64,000 nt of DNA from VGXO01 sp964614695 (GTDB lineage Bacteria > Planctomycetota > Phycisphaerae > Phycisphaerales > SM1A02), in contig CAZTMB010000003.1 in NCBI GenBank assembly GCA_964614695.1, positions 9,156-73,155 of the forward strand, read 5' to 3'. Below, one piece after another: positions 15,288 through 23,667 of this stretch. The position numbers were made by a program, and so were the translations under genes. The notes beneath the pieces were generated by a model, which searched no databases, was not told where the DNA came from, and was given only the letters and a program-made list of their open reading frames with translations. Within the stretch, counting starts at the first letter, position 1. Each line of letters starts with the position of its first letter.

Positions 15288-15748
15288 GCGTCTTCTCCGA
15301 AGAGCAGGGCTTCGCGGTCGATCGGCTCGAGCGGAGCCCGCGGCGGATCGGGCTCGTCGCCGAGCTTGGGGGCGATGAGGGTCTCGCACAGGAAGGAGTC
15401 GCCGGAGGCGTGCCGCACGATGGCGGTGACCTTGAAGGGCACGCCGGGGCTGCCGTCCTCGATGAGGACCTCGTACTCGAAGTCGCCGAAGGGCTCGTCG
15501 AACTGCCCCGAGGTCGGATGCAGCTGCACGTAGTCGGCGGGCCCTTCCATGAGCACGGTCGCGAGAAGCTCGTCGAGCAGCGAAGCCGCGACGATCTCCC
15601 GCTCGCCGCGCTGCTGCAGCGCGAGCGCCCGCGAGCCGAGGGAGATGATCGCGGCGAGGCCGACCGCAAGGAGGATGCCCGCGACGATGGCATCGACGAG
15701 GGCGAAGCCTCGACGTGGAGCGGCTGCGATCTCGTGGCGACTCACCAT
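15284..15748 (-). CDS. gspI: Type II secretion minor pseudopilin GspI-like
   Basis: The 154-residue product starts at an ATG (15748) that overlaps the gspH stop by 7 bp. Longer in-frame starts upstream would run deep into gspH and read Arg-rich. The prepilin signal is APRRGFALVDAIVAGILLAV: Gly-Phe is kept but position +5 is Asp instead of the near-universal Glu. A helix with LGSRALALQQRGEREIVAAS and a C-terminal strand region (FEYEVLIEDG, PFKVTAIVRH) fit GspI. GspI nucleates the GspI-J-K tip complex. The call is from gene order plus size. Confidence 0.78.
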   Translation of the reverse strand: MVSRHEIAAAPRRGFALVDAIVAGILLAVGLAAIISLGSRALALQQRGEREIVAASLLDELLATVLMEGPADYVQLHPTSGQFDEPFGDFEYEVLIEDGSPGVPFKVTAIVRHASGDSFLCETLIAPKLGDEPDPPRAPLEPIDREALLFGEDA

Positions 15749-16335
15749 CGTTCGCGGTCCAGGCCTTCCTCGTCGAGGTCTCGGCGCTCGCGCACCGCCA
15801 CGTTCTGGCGGTCGCTGCGACGTGCCGCGAGGGCGTAGGGCTCGAGCATCAGATCGACCGCGATCGCCTGGCCCTCGAGACGAAGCTCGATCCGCGGGCG
15901 CTCGCCGCCTGGTTTCGTCGCGACCATCCACTCGGTGTCGGGAAGCGTCGAGAGGTCCTCCCGCGCGAAGGCGAGCTCCATGCCGTCGGGCAGCGGCGCC
16001 GGCATGCTGAGCCGGTCCGGCTGCCAGACGATCGGGTCTCCCTGCTGCGTGGGATCGATGTCGAGGATCAGCAGCTCGAAGGTGCGGGTCCGGCCGTCGT
16101 ACATCAGGCCGACCGGCTGCTTCCCGGCGGAACTTCGGAACGCGAACATCGTGAGGAGGTCGGCGACGCGATCGACCGCGACGGTCTCCTGGCGACGAGT
16201 GATCCCGCCCATCCGCGGCACGATGAGACCCGCGAGGATCGCGAGGACGGCGACCACGAGCAGCGCCTCGATCAGCGTGAAGCCCCGACTTCGCGGGGTG
16301 GCGTTCACGCGGATCGATCGAGGCGTCGCAAGCAT
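15742..16335 (-). CDS. gspH: Type II secretion minor pseudopilin GspH-like
   Basis: The start at 16335 leaves 4 bp to the gspG stop; an ATG at 16374 would overlap gspG by 35 bp and lengthen the leader. The product is 197 residues with the signal NATPRSRGFTLIEALLVVAV and helix VLAILAGLIVPRMGG. The body has VADLLTMFAFRSSAGKQPV and strand segments such as YDGRTRTFELLILDI, consistent with GspH minor pseudopilins. The protein probably sits just below the tip of the periplasmic pseudopilus. Confidence 0.8.
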   Translation of the reverse strand: MLATPRSIRVNATPRSRGFTLIEALLVVAVLAILAGLIVPRMGGITRRQETVAVDRVADLLTMFAFRSSAGKQPVGLMYDGRTRTFELLILDIDPTQQGDPIVWQPDRLSMPAPLPDGMELAFAREDLSTLPDTEWMVATKPGGERPRIELRLEGQAIAVDLMLEPYALAARRSDRQNVAVRERRDLDEEGLDRERW

Positions 16336-16339
16336 GGCA

Positions 16340-16780
16340 TCACCGGCGGCTGCCGTGCACGATGTCCGCGGCATCCCCCTCGCCGCCGCGCTGACCGTCG
16401 GACCCGTAGCAGATCACGTCGAAGTCGACGTTGAACTCGCCCGGGATGATGATCGCGTAGGTGTTGCCCCACGGGTCGATCAGCTGGTCGCGGTTGTCGA
16501 GATAGGGGTCGTCGCCTTCGAGCAGCAGTTCGAGCGTGAAGTCGTCGGGAAGCCGGCTCATGCCCTGCTCGGTCATGTAGAGCTTGACCTGCTGGGCGAG
16601 GCTGGCGACGTCGGCGTAGGCCTTCTTCTCCTGCGCCTGCCCGATGAACCGGGTGAGGCGAGGCAGCACGAGCGCCGCGAGGATCGCGATGATCGTGACG
16701 GCGACGATGACCTCGATGAGGCTGAAGCCGCGTCGGAGTCGGCGATCGTGGCGGCGGTCTGATCGGTGGTGGTGGTCCAT
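16340..16780 (-). CDS. gspG: Type II secretion major pseudopilin GspG
   Basis: The 146-residue product is the main subunit of the pseudopilus. The class III signal ends in RRLRRGFSLIEVIVAVTI with Glu at +5, then helix IIAILAALVLPRLTRFIGQA. Family hallmarks follow: QQVKLYMTEQGMSRLP, DQLIDPWGNTYAIIIPG, and the C-terminal Ca2+ loop region YGSDGQRGGEGDAADI. The ATG at 16780 was chosen because it gives a short basic leader and lies 47 bp after gspF; longer frames read as gspF antisense. Confidence 0.95.
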   Translation of the reverse strand: MDHHHRSDRRHDRRLRRGFSLIEVIVAVTIIAILAALVLPRLTRFIGQAQEKKAYADVASLAQQVKLYMTEQGMSRLPDDFTLELLLEGDDPYLDNRDQLIDPWGNTYAIIIPGEFNVDFDVICYGSDGQRGGEGDAADIVHGSRR

Positions 16781-16827
16781 CGGTCTTCGGATTCCGGGAA
16801 GGTGGAAGCGGGGGAGTCGGGTTCGGC

Positions 16828-18048
16828 TCAGGCGCCGATCGCCTCCTGCATCTGCAGAAGCGGAAGGATGATCGCGGCAAGCACGAAGGCGGCGATCGAC
16901 GCCATCACCACCAGCAGCAGCGGCGGGAGCGCCTTGGTGAAGATGCGAAGCGAAGAGTTCACCTGGCGATCGAAGGCCGTCGCCGCGTGGAGCAGCATGC
17001 TTTCGAGGCGTCCGGACCGCTCGCCGATGTTGACGATCTGGATGAGCAGCGCCGGGAAATGCCCGGACCGCTCGAGCGGATCCGCGAGCGACTGGCCGGT
17101 CGTGACCTTGTCGCCGACCTCGTCGATCGCCTTCATGAGCGCGGTGTTTCCGAGCGTGTCGCGGACGATCCGAAGCGCCGTGAGGATCGGCACGCCGGCG
17201 GAGGCGAGGGTGCCGAGCGTGCGGGTGAAGCGGGCGACCGCGACGTCGCGGAGCAGCCGGCCGAGCACGGGAATCCGCAGCAGCGTGGTGTCGACGAGCA
17301 GGCGGTTGCGGGGATCTCGGATCCACCACCGCCACAGGAAGACTGCCGCCACCATCACGCCGGCCACCGCCCACCACCATGCCTTGATGAAGTCCGCGAC
17401 GGCGAGCAGCACCATGGTGGGCCATGGGAGCGTCATGCCGGTCTGGCCTGCGATCGGCGCCATGAGCCGTGGAAGCAGGAAGGTGACGAGCACCACGGTG
17501 CTCGCCGCGATGAGTCCCGCGACGATGAGCGGATACACCGTCGCGGCGGTCACCTCGCGGCGCAGCTCGACGGCGCGGTCGAGCAGATCGGCGAGCTGAT
17601 GGAGGATCTCGCTGGTGCGGCCGGTCGCGTCCGCGGCGCGGAACATGCCGACCACGAGATCGTCGAAGGGCGGTCCGTATTCCTGCGCCGCCCTCGCGAG
17701 GGGCTGTCCGGCCTCGACGCGTTCGATCAGGAAGTCGAGGATCGCCTCGAGCTTGCGATTGCCCGCCTGCCGCCGCGTCGTGCGCAGCGCCTGCAGCAGC
17801 GGAAGGCCCGCCTCGAGGGCCGTCGCGAGTTCGCGCACGAGGTTCGCGGTGTCGGCGCGGCTGATCGTCGGACGCGCCTCGCGGGTCCGCGCGCCTGCGT
17901 CGGCTGCCGTCTCGTCGGCGTCGATCGCGACCGGCACGAGGCCGCGCTGCTCGAGCACTCGCATCGCGCCGGGACGATCCGGCGCGTCGAGCGTGCCCGC
18001 CGAGGCGGCGCCGCTCGAGTCGATGGCTTGGTAGCGGAACGTGGGCAT
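16828..18048 (-). CDS. gspF: Type II secretion inner-membrane protein GspF
   Basis: The 406-residue product is full length for GspF. It starts with the family motif FRYQAIDSSG and has two T2SSF repeats, each with a helical cytoplasmic domain (LVRELATALEAGLPLLQALR and FTRTLGTLASAGVPILTALR). Three membrane segments are visible near residues 170-195, 225-245 and 380-400 (VVMASIAAFVLAAIILPLL). GspF is the platform protein that transmits GspE ATPase motion to pseudopilin assembly. It lies 13 bp after gspE and 47 bp before gspG. Confidence 0.95.
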   Translation of the reverse strand: MPTFRYQAIDSSGAASAGTLDAPDRPGAMRVLEQRGLVPVAIDADETAADAGARTREARPTISRADTANLVRELATALEAGLPLLQALRTTRRQAGNRKLEAILDFLIERVEAGQPLARAAQEYGPPFDDLVVGMFRAADATGRTSEILHQLADLLDRAVELRREVTAATVYPLIVAGLIAASTVVLVTFLLPRLMAPIAGQTGMTLPWPTMVLLAVADFIKAWWWAVAGVMVAAVFLWRWWIRDPRNRLLVDTTLLRIPVLGRLLRDVAVARFTRTLGTLASAGVPILTALRIVRDTLGNTALMKAIDEVGDKVTTGQSLADPLERSGHFPALLIQIVNIGERSGRLESMLLHAATAFDRQVNSSLRIFTKALPPLLLVVMASIAAFVLAAIILPLLQMQEAIGA

Positions 18049-18061
18049 GGTTCGACGGCGG

Positions 18062-19687
18062 CTACTCGAGGGCGTCGTCGACGTCCTGCGTCGCTCGCAG
18101 GACCTCCTCGACGGTGGTCAGTCCAAGCGCGGCCTTCTCGATGCCGTCCGCCCGCATGGTGACGAAGTCCGGGCCGAGGATCCGCCTCAGTTCGAGGACC
18201 GGCCGGTTCTCGGCGATCGCCGAGCGAAGCGCCGACGTGATGCGGATCACCTCGAAGAACCCCATGCGACCCTTGAAGCCCGATCCTCCGCACTCCTCGC
18301 ACCCTGTGCCGACGGTCACCTGTCCGCCGAACTTCGCCCGCTCCTTCTCGGTGAGACGCACCGCGGTCTCCTCCGGCATCGGCCGGCGTTCGACGCAGCG
18401 TCGGCAGAGGCGACGGCCGAGCCGCTGCGCCATCAGGCCCTCGATGACGGACGCGACGAGGAACGGCTCGGCGCCCATGTCGACCATGCGGCCCACCGAG
18501 CTGATCGCGTCGTTGGTGTGCAGCGTGCTGAAGATCAGGTGGCCGGTGAGGGCGGAGCGGATCGCGATGTCGACGGTCTCGGAGTCGCGGATCTCGCCGA
18601 CGAACACCACGTCGGGGTCCTGGCGGAGGATCGCGCGAAGTCCGGTCGCGAAGGTGAGGCCTCGCTTGGGATTCACCGGGATCTGGTTGATGCCGTCGAG
18701 TTCGTACTCGACGGGATCCTCGATCGTGATGATCTTCTTGCGGGGGTCGTAGAGCTTGCTGAGCGCCGCGTAGAGCGAGGTCGTCTTGCCGGAGCCGGTG
18801 GGTCCGGTCACAAGCACCAGCCCGTGGGGCTTGGCGATCATCCGGTCGATGAGCGCCCGATGGGTCTCGCTCATGCCGAGGCTGACGAGGTCGAGCGGCA
18901 GCGAACTCTTGTCGAGCAGACGCATGACCACGCTCTCGCCGTAGAGCGTCGGCACCGTCGAGACGCGGATGTCGACCTTGCGGCCCTCGAACCGCAGCGT
19001 GATGTGTCCGTCCTGCGGGACGTACCGCTCGGCGATGTTCATGTTCGCCATGATCTTCACGCGGCCGATCAATGCCGCCTGGAGATGCTTCGGCGGCTGC
19101 GGCTGCGAGACCAGCACGCCGTCGATCCGGTACTTGACGCGCAGCTCGCTCTCGAACGGCTCGATGTGGACGTCCGAGGCGCGGGACTGGATCGCCTCGA
19201 GGAGCAGCAGATTCACCAGGTTGATGAGCGTCGGCTGCTCCGCCATCCGGTGGACGTCTTCCGCCTCGATCGCATCGAGGTTGTGTTCGACGTCCGGCGC
19301 CGACAGGCCGCTCTCGTCGGCGAGGCTCTGCGCCATCCGGGCGGCCGTGGTGCCGTAGCCGAGACGCATGAGTTCCGCGAACGCGGGCTGCTCGATGCCC
19401 ACGCGGCGGATCGCGCGTCCGGTCATCGCGGCGAGTTCGTCCACCGACGCGAGGTCGGTCGGATCGGCCATGGCGACGACGAGTCGACGTCCATCGATCG
19501 CGAAGGGCACGGCGCGAAGCCTGACGGCGACATCGGCCTCGAGGAGCGAGAGCGCCTCCTCCGCGATCGTCGGAGCCTTCTCGAGCCACTCGATGCCGAG
19601 CGCTTCGCATCGGTGCCGCAGCCCCGCGGGCGCCGCGTCGGCGGAAAGGCCGTTGGCATGAGGCAGGCTGGCGGCGAGGTCGGTCAC
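18062..19687 (-). CDS. gspE: Type II secretion assembly ATPase GspE
   Basis: The 541-residue product starts at GTG (19687). Residues about 1-150 form an MshEN/GspE N-terminal region. The core has the Walker A GPTGSGKTTSLYAAL at about 290-305, the Asp box ITIEDPVEYELDGINQIP, the Walker B-like LRQDPDVVFVGEIRD and the His box TGHLIFSTLHTND. A C-terminal tetracysteine zinc motif (LCRRC and CEECGGSGFKGR) is complete. This hexameric cytoplasmic ATPase powers pseudopilus growth. It is the second gene of the operon, 34 bp after the exported helical protein. Confidence 0.97.
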   Translation of the reverse strand: MTDLAASLPHANGLSADAAPAGLRHRCEALGIEWLEKAPTIAEEALSLLEADVAVRLRAVPFAIDGRRLVVAMADPTDLASVDELAAMTGRAIRRVGIEQPAFAELMRLGYGTTAARMAQSLADESGLSAPDVEHNLDAIEAEDVHRMAEQPTLINLVNLLLLEAIQSRASDVHIEPFESELRVKYRIDGVLVSQPQPPKHLQAALIGRVKIMANMNIAERYVPQDGHITLRFEGRKVDIRVSTVPTLYGESVVMRLLDKSSLPLDLVSLGMSETHRALIDRMIAKPHGLVLVTGPTGSGKTTSLYAALSKLYDPRKKIITIEDPVEYELDGINQIPVNPKRGLTFATGLRAILRQDPDVVFVGEIRDSETVDIAIRSALTGHLIFSTLHTNDAISSVGRMVDMGAEPFLVASVIEGLMAQRLGRRLCRRCVERRPMPEETAVRLTEKERAKFGGQVTVGTGCEECGGSGFKGRMGFFEVIRITSALRSAIAENRPVLELRRILGPDFVTMRADGIEKAALGLTTVEEVLRATQDVDDALE

Positions 19688-19721
19688 GACTGGCGTTCCT
19701 GAGGAAGGGAAGCGTTCGGAA

Positions 19722-21158
19722 TCAGTCGGCTCGATCGGATCCGGAGGACGATCCGCTCGGGGACGCCGGACGGCCGCCGCGGCGCGGCGCGGGCGCCTGC
19801 AGCACGCGATCGGAGTCGGCCGACTTCGCGCCGTCGCCGAGCTTGGGACTGCTGTCCTTGGGCGACATCGCGTCGCGGCGACGCTCCGCTTCGCCGATCG
19901 CGCGGCTGCCGAGGCCGTTCGCGTTCACCGACGGCGTCTCCTGGAATCCGCCATCGAGGTTCTTGCGCAGGTCGCCCGGCTTGCCGAAGCCCGGAAGGTT
20001 CGAGGTCTGCTCCGGGGTGAGCAGGGCGAGGATCGCTTCGCGGGTGCGGCGCCCGAGCTCTTCGCGCTCGCCCCGAACGTCTCGAATCGACTTCGGCTCG
20101 CCGGCGAGTTCGCGCGACGGCGTCTCGCCTCGCTGACGCTGCAGGATCCGCTCGAATCGCCGCTGCGGCTCGCGCGGCTCCTCCGTTCGGTAGAGCTCAC
20201 GCATTCGCGCGTTGAGCACGTCGAGCTGGGCGAGGTAGTCGCGTTCGATCGCGAGGATGCCTTCGAGCTGCTCGGGTGTGAGATCGGGAATGGTCTTTGC
20301 CGCATCGATGAAGGCGATGGTCGGGTTCGGCCCGTAGACCTTGGGATACGCGGCTTCCCAGGCTTCGGCGAGGAAGACCCGCGCCTGGTCCTCCGGCATG
20401 GCGGCGGCGATCGACTCGATCCCGCGCTCCTGGGCGTTTCGGACCTCGATCCGCGCAGCCATGATCTGCTGCATCACCTGCAGGCCGCGCTCGAAGTCCA
20501 TCGCCTGCATCGCGGCACGGACCGACGGCTGCAACTCCTCCACGCGCCGCGTCCGCGACACGAGCGCCGCATCGAGCTCGTTCTCGTAGGCGGCGATCGC
20601 CGGCGCGATGTCGTCCGCGACGGTCCCGGGGAGTTCGATCCGGTGCACGATCGCCACCAGGTCGATCCCCTCGCCCGAGAGCTCGGACTGCGGCAGTTCC
20701 TTCTCGCGGCGGATCGCGCGTTCGAGCGCCGGCCAACGCTCGATCTGACCGGGGCCGAGCTGGGTCTGGACGTTGGCGAGGAACTGATCCCGCAGCGCGA
20801 GCTTCTCACGCTCCCAGGTCGACAGCGGGCCCATCATGCGTTCCATGATCCGGCCGCCGTCCTCGCCGCCGACATCGACGCGGATCTTCGAGATCTCGTC
20901 CCGCATCCCCGCCAGGCCCGCCTCGAAGGAGGCCGCGTAGTCGTCGAGCAGCACCTCGATGATCGGACGCTGCCAGTCCTCGAGATCGAGCACCTCGTTG
21001 AAGATGAGGAGGTCGCGGCGGTAGAAGTCCTGGCGAAACGCGTTGGCCAACCCCGCATCGCCGCCGAACTGGGCGACGGCCGGACCGGCGAGGCCGACCG
21101 CCAGACCGAGGGCTGGGACGAGGCTTCGGGTGAAACGGGTCTGTCTGAAGTCGATCAT
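19722..21158 (-). CDS. Exported helical protein heading the secretion operon
   Basis: The 478-residue product starts at the ATG at 21158 with AGAGGA about 8 nt upstream; the longer open frame is antisense to scoA. A signal peptide (RSLVPALGLAVGLAGPAVAQ) is clear. The mature part is almost entirely alpha-helical with charged heptads (DIAPAIAAYENELDAALVSR, QQIMAARIEVRNAQERGIES), and contains LTPEQ twice (DLTPEQLEGILAIERDYLAQ and ALLTPEQTSNLPGFGKPGD). LTxxQ motifs occur in Spy/CpxP-type periplasmic proteins, but this one is much longer. The last 90 residues are low complexity. It is not a recognised secretion component; operon position suggests a periplasmic accessory or a substrate chaperone. 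Confidence 0.7.
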   Translation of the reverse strand: MIDFRQTRFTRSLVPALGLAVGLAGPAVAQFGGDAGLANAFRQDFYRRDLLIFNEVLDLEDWQRPIIEVLLDDYAASFEAGLAGMRDEISKIRVDVGGEDGGRIMERMMGPLSTWEREKLALRDQFLANVQTQLGPGQIERWPALERAIRREKELPQSELSGEGIDLVAIVHRIELPGTVADDIAPAIAAYENELDAALVSRTRRVEELQPSVRAAMQAMDFERGLQVMQQIMAARIEVRNAQERGIESIAAAMPEDQARVFLAEAWEAAYPKVYGPNPTIAFIDAAKTIPDLTPEQLEGILAIERDYLAQLDVLNARMRELYRTEEPREPQRRFERILQRQRGETPSRELAGEPKSIRDVRGEREELGRRTREAILALLTPEQTSNLPGFGKPGDLRKNLDGGFQETPSVNANGLGSRAIGEAERRRDAMSPKDSSPKLGDGAKSADSDRVLQAPAPRRGGRPASPSGSSSGSDRAD

Positions 21159-21349
21159 GGTTCGGTCCTCTGTCGGATCGGCGCGTGGGCGCGGGCGAAC
21201 TCCGCCAACGGCGGTTCCCTCCGGATATGTCGGAAGCCGCCGACACTCCGAGGATATCGGCGCAACTGCGGGCGGTTTCGCCACGGTCTCGACGTTTCCC
21301 GGGCGTTGCCGCCGCTTCGACCGCAGGTACGGCTCGTTGCGGTCGAAGT

Positions 21350-22048
21350 TCAGCCGGCCCGAACCGTCCGCTGCTCGATCCGCTTTTCCGAGACGGTCCG
21401 CACGATTCGATCGACGTAGATGCCGGGCGTGTGGATCGAGTCGGGGTCGAGCGATCCGAGCGGCACGATCTCCTCGACCTCGGCCACGCAGACCTTGCCG
21501 CAGGTTGCGGCGGGCGGATTGAAGTTTCGGGCGGTCTTGCGGTAGACCAGGTTGCCCGCGGGATCGCACTTCCAGGCCTTCACGAGGGAAAGGTCGGCTC
21601 GGATGCCCCGCTCGAGCACGTAGGTCTCGCCGTCGAACTCCGCGGAGGGCTTGCCTTCCGCGACTGCCGTGCCCACGCCCGTTCGCACGTAGAAGGCGGG
21701 GATTCCGGCGCCCCCGGCCCGCATCCGCTCCGCGAGGGTGCCCTGCGGATTGAACTCGACCTCGAGTTCTCCGGCCATGAACTGCCGCTCGAACTCCGCG
21801 TTCTCGCCCACGTAGCTCGACACCATCTTGCGGATCTGCCGGGTCTGCAGGAGCAGGCCGAGGCCCCATTCGTCGACGCCCGCGTTGTTGCTGTAGACCG
21901 TCAGGTCCCGAACGCCCGAGTCCCGGACCGCGAGGATCAGCTGCTCGGGAATGCCGCAGAGACCGAAGCCTCCGACCGCGAGGCTCATGCCGTCGCGAAG
22001 GAGCCCTTCAAGGGCCGCCGGGGAGGATGCGAAGACCTTGTCGACCAT
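21350..22048 (-). CDS. scoA: 3-oxoacid CoA-transferase subunit A
   Basis: The 232-residue product matches subunit A of succinyl-CoA:3-ketoacid CoA-transferase, which together with subunit B moves CoA between succinate and acetoacetate. Conserved blocks are GLLRDGMSLAVGGFGLCGIP, YSNNAGVDEWGLGLLL, MVSSYVGENAEFERQF, LEVEFNPQGTLAERMRAGGA and GNLVYRKTARNFNPPAAT. The start at 22048 fits the family's MVDKVF N-terminus; a longer frame adds a nonconserved stretch. Subunit B, which carries the catalytic Glu, is normally the next gene but is absent: the next leftward gene is the secretion operon leader. A TAGACT hexamer lies 7 nt before the ATG. Confidence 0.93.
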   Translation of the reverse strand: MVDKVFASSPAALEGLLRDGMSLAVGGFGLCGIPEQLILAVRDSGVRDLTVYSNNAGVDEWGLGLLLQTRQIRKMVSSYVGENAEFERQFMAGELEVEFNPQGTLAERMRAGGAGIPAFYVRTGVGTAVAEGKPSAEFDGETYVLERGIRADLSLVKAWKCDPAGNLVYRKTARNFNPPAATCGKVCVAEVEEIVPLGSLDPDSIHTPGIYVDRIVRTVSEKRIEQRTVRAG

Positions 22049-22055
22049 GGGACGG

Positions 22056-22061
22056 AGTCTA
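22056..22061 (-). promoter_or_regulatory. -10-like TAGACT 7 nt before scoA
   Basis: TAGACT on the minus strand, 7 nt before the scoA ATG. The distance fits a transcript beginning at the start codon. No Shine-Dalgarno sequence is present in front of this ATG. Confidence 0.4.
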
Positions 22062-22090
22062 TCGGGCGAGATCGCTGGACCGAGATGACC

Positions 22091-22117
22091 ATCAGGCCGG
22101 TCGGGGACCGGCCTGAT
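22091..22117 (-). terminator. Strong hairpin after the sigma-factor gene
   Basis: A perfect 12-bp stem (ATCAGGCCGGTC paired with GACCGGCCTGAT) with a GGG loop lies 35 bp beyond the sigma-factor stop and 43 bp before scoA. No U-tract follows, so it may act as a processing or weak intrinsic terminator. Confidence 0.6.
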
Positions 22118-22151
22118 GCGTGGACGTGTCAAGGAGGGCTTGGCGAGCCGC

Positions 22152-23210
22152 TCAGTTCTCGGAGACCCCGTCGATCGCCGCCTCCTGCTCGGGGGGATAG
22201 ACCTCCTCGAGGGTCAGACGGATCTTCTCGAGCGCCTTGTTCTGGATCTGCCGCACCCGCTCCTTGGTGACTCCGATGATCTGGCCCACCTGCTCGAGCG
22301 TCAGCGGGGAGGGCTGCTCGGAGTCGAGGCCGAAGCGGTAGTGGATCACCGTCTTCTCGACGTCGGAGAGGTCGGCCTCGTTGTTGAGGACGATGTGCTT
22401 CACCTCGTCGGCGCACTCCTTCTCATGGGTCGCGCGAAGCGTCTCGAGATGATTCGACTTCTCCATGGCCGGGTCGAAGTCGGTCGGAAACCGCTGCCGG
22501 TACTTGCTCAACTTCATGCCCTGGCGGCTGAAGGCCTTGAGGATCGCCCGGCAGGCATAGGTCGAGAACTTGAACCCGCGACCGCAGTCGAACTTGTCGA
22601 CCGAGCGAAGCAGGGCCATGTTGCCCTCGCTGACCATGTCCGCGAAGTCGACCTCGCTCATCCGGGTCCGCTTGGCCATCGCCAGCACGAGCGCGAGATT
22701 GGTCTCGGCGATCTGCTCGCGATAGGCGCGGGCGATCCGGTACCACGAAAGCAGTTCACGGGCGGTCGAGGCGTCGGGCATCCGGCTGTCGAGTCGCTTC
22801 TGGATCTCGCGGACCCGGTGCCGGGCGTAGTTGTATTGAAGGAACAGGACCCGTTCCTCGGCCCCGGTCAGCAGGACCGTGCCGGTGTTCCGAGACCGCG
22901 TCTCCCGCTCCCGGCCGCTGATGAAACTGTCCATCAGCGGGCGGTACCACGAGACGTCGGGCTTCTGGATGGGCGGGGCCTCGTCGTAGATCCGCCGCTC
23001 CGCACCGTCGCGGTAGAACTCCTCGGAGTCGATGTAGTCCATCGGCTCCTCGAGGATCAACTTGACGAGCCGCTCCTCCTCGGGAGTCAGGCGGACCTGG
23101 GCCCGCCCGGCCTTCGCCGGGGCGTCGGTGCGACTTCCCGGTCGGGTCAGGCCGCGTCGGCGACTGACTCGATCGAGAGGAGAATTGCGACCGATCATGG
23201 GCTTGAGCAT
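22152..23210 (-). CDS. Atypical sigma-70 family RNA polymerase sigma factor
   Basis: The 352-residue product has a basic N-terminus, then region 1.2/2 helices and a 2.1-2.3 core (RIARAYREQIAETNLALVLA, DMVSEGNMALLRSVDKFDC). The region 2.3-2.4 motif reads GRGFKFSTYACRAILKAF at about residues 208-226: the Trp-Trp pair that follows FSTYA in housekeeping sigma factors is Cys-Arg. Only about 40-60 residues separate this from region 4, so most of region 3 is missing. Region 4.2 is canonical (LTLEQVGQIIGVTKERVRQI). GAGGT before the ATG is a ribosome binding site. It probably directs a subset of promoters; a housekeeping role cannot be excluded for this phylum. Confidence 0.9.
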   Translation of the reverse strand: MLKPMIGRNSPLDRVSRRRGLTRPGSRTDAPAKAGRAQVRLTPEEERLVKLILEEPMDYIDSEEFYRDGAERRIYDEAPPIQKPDVSWYRPLMDSFISGRERETRSRNTGTVLLTGAEERVLFLQYNYARHRVREIQKRLDSRMPDASTARELLSWYRIARAYREQIAETNLALVLAMAKRTRMSEVDFADMVSEGNMALLRSVDKFDCGRGFKFSTYACRAILKAFSRQGMKLSKYRQRFPTDFDPAMEKSNHLETLRATHEKECADEVKHIVLNNEADLSDVEKTVIHYRFGLDSEQPSPLTLEQVGQIIGVTKERVRQIQNKALEKIRLTLEEVYPPEQEAAIDGVSEN

Positions 23211-23667
23211 CGACGTTTACCTCGCCGGGTCATCAGACGCCGGCTCGAATGGTCCGGGGCTTCGAGCAGCACAGCGACTCGAGGCGGATCCGGAATCAGG
23301 CAGATCCCTCATCTACGACCTGTGCGGACGCTGGTTCGATCGATCCGCGACGGCAGAGCCGGTTTTCGATCGCAAATCGCGTCGGTTCGCTCGGAAATCG
23401 AGGGCTTCGGAAGGGTTGGAGGCGGTCCGGGGCCACCCCGGTCCGAGCCTCTCTATACGGTGCAACTGAGATCGGGTTTCAACGAGGAACTTGTCGAGAC
23501 GGACGCCGATCGCCCAAGTCGCTGTGAAGATGGGCAGGTCTCGCCGGTCCTTTGAGCCAGAGTCGCTCCCGGGGGCGGGACCGCGGGTTTTCATTGACCA
23601 ATGAACAAGGCGACCGAAGTCGCCTTGCCGAGGGGGTGGGTTGTAGGGGACCGAGGCCGGTCCGGCG
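23211..23667. other. Intergenic region between sigma factor and ndk
   Basis: These 457 bp hold the upstream region of the sigma factor and the 3' end of ndk transcription. Short open frames here are Arg-rich and overlap each other, so I do not call a gene. The ndk terminator hairpin at 23606-23627 and an inverted repeat TCATTG-AC-CAATGA just beyond it are the only clear structures. Confidence 0.5.
23606..23627 (-). terminator. UUCG-tetraloop hairpin after ndk
   Basis: On the minus strand CAAGGCGAC-TTCG-GTCGCCTTG forms a perfect 9-bp stem closed by the very stable C(UUCG)G tetraloop. It lies 41 bp past the ndk stop and is followed by TTCATTGG, a weak T-rich run. It is a likely intrinsic terminator. 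Confidence 0.75.
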
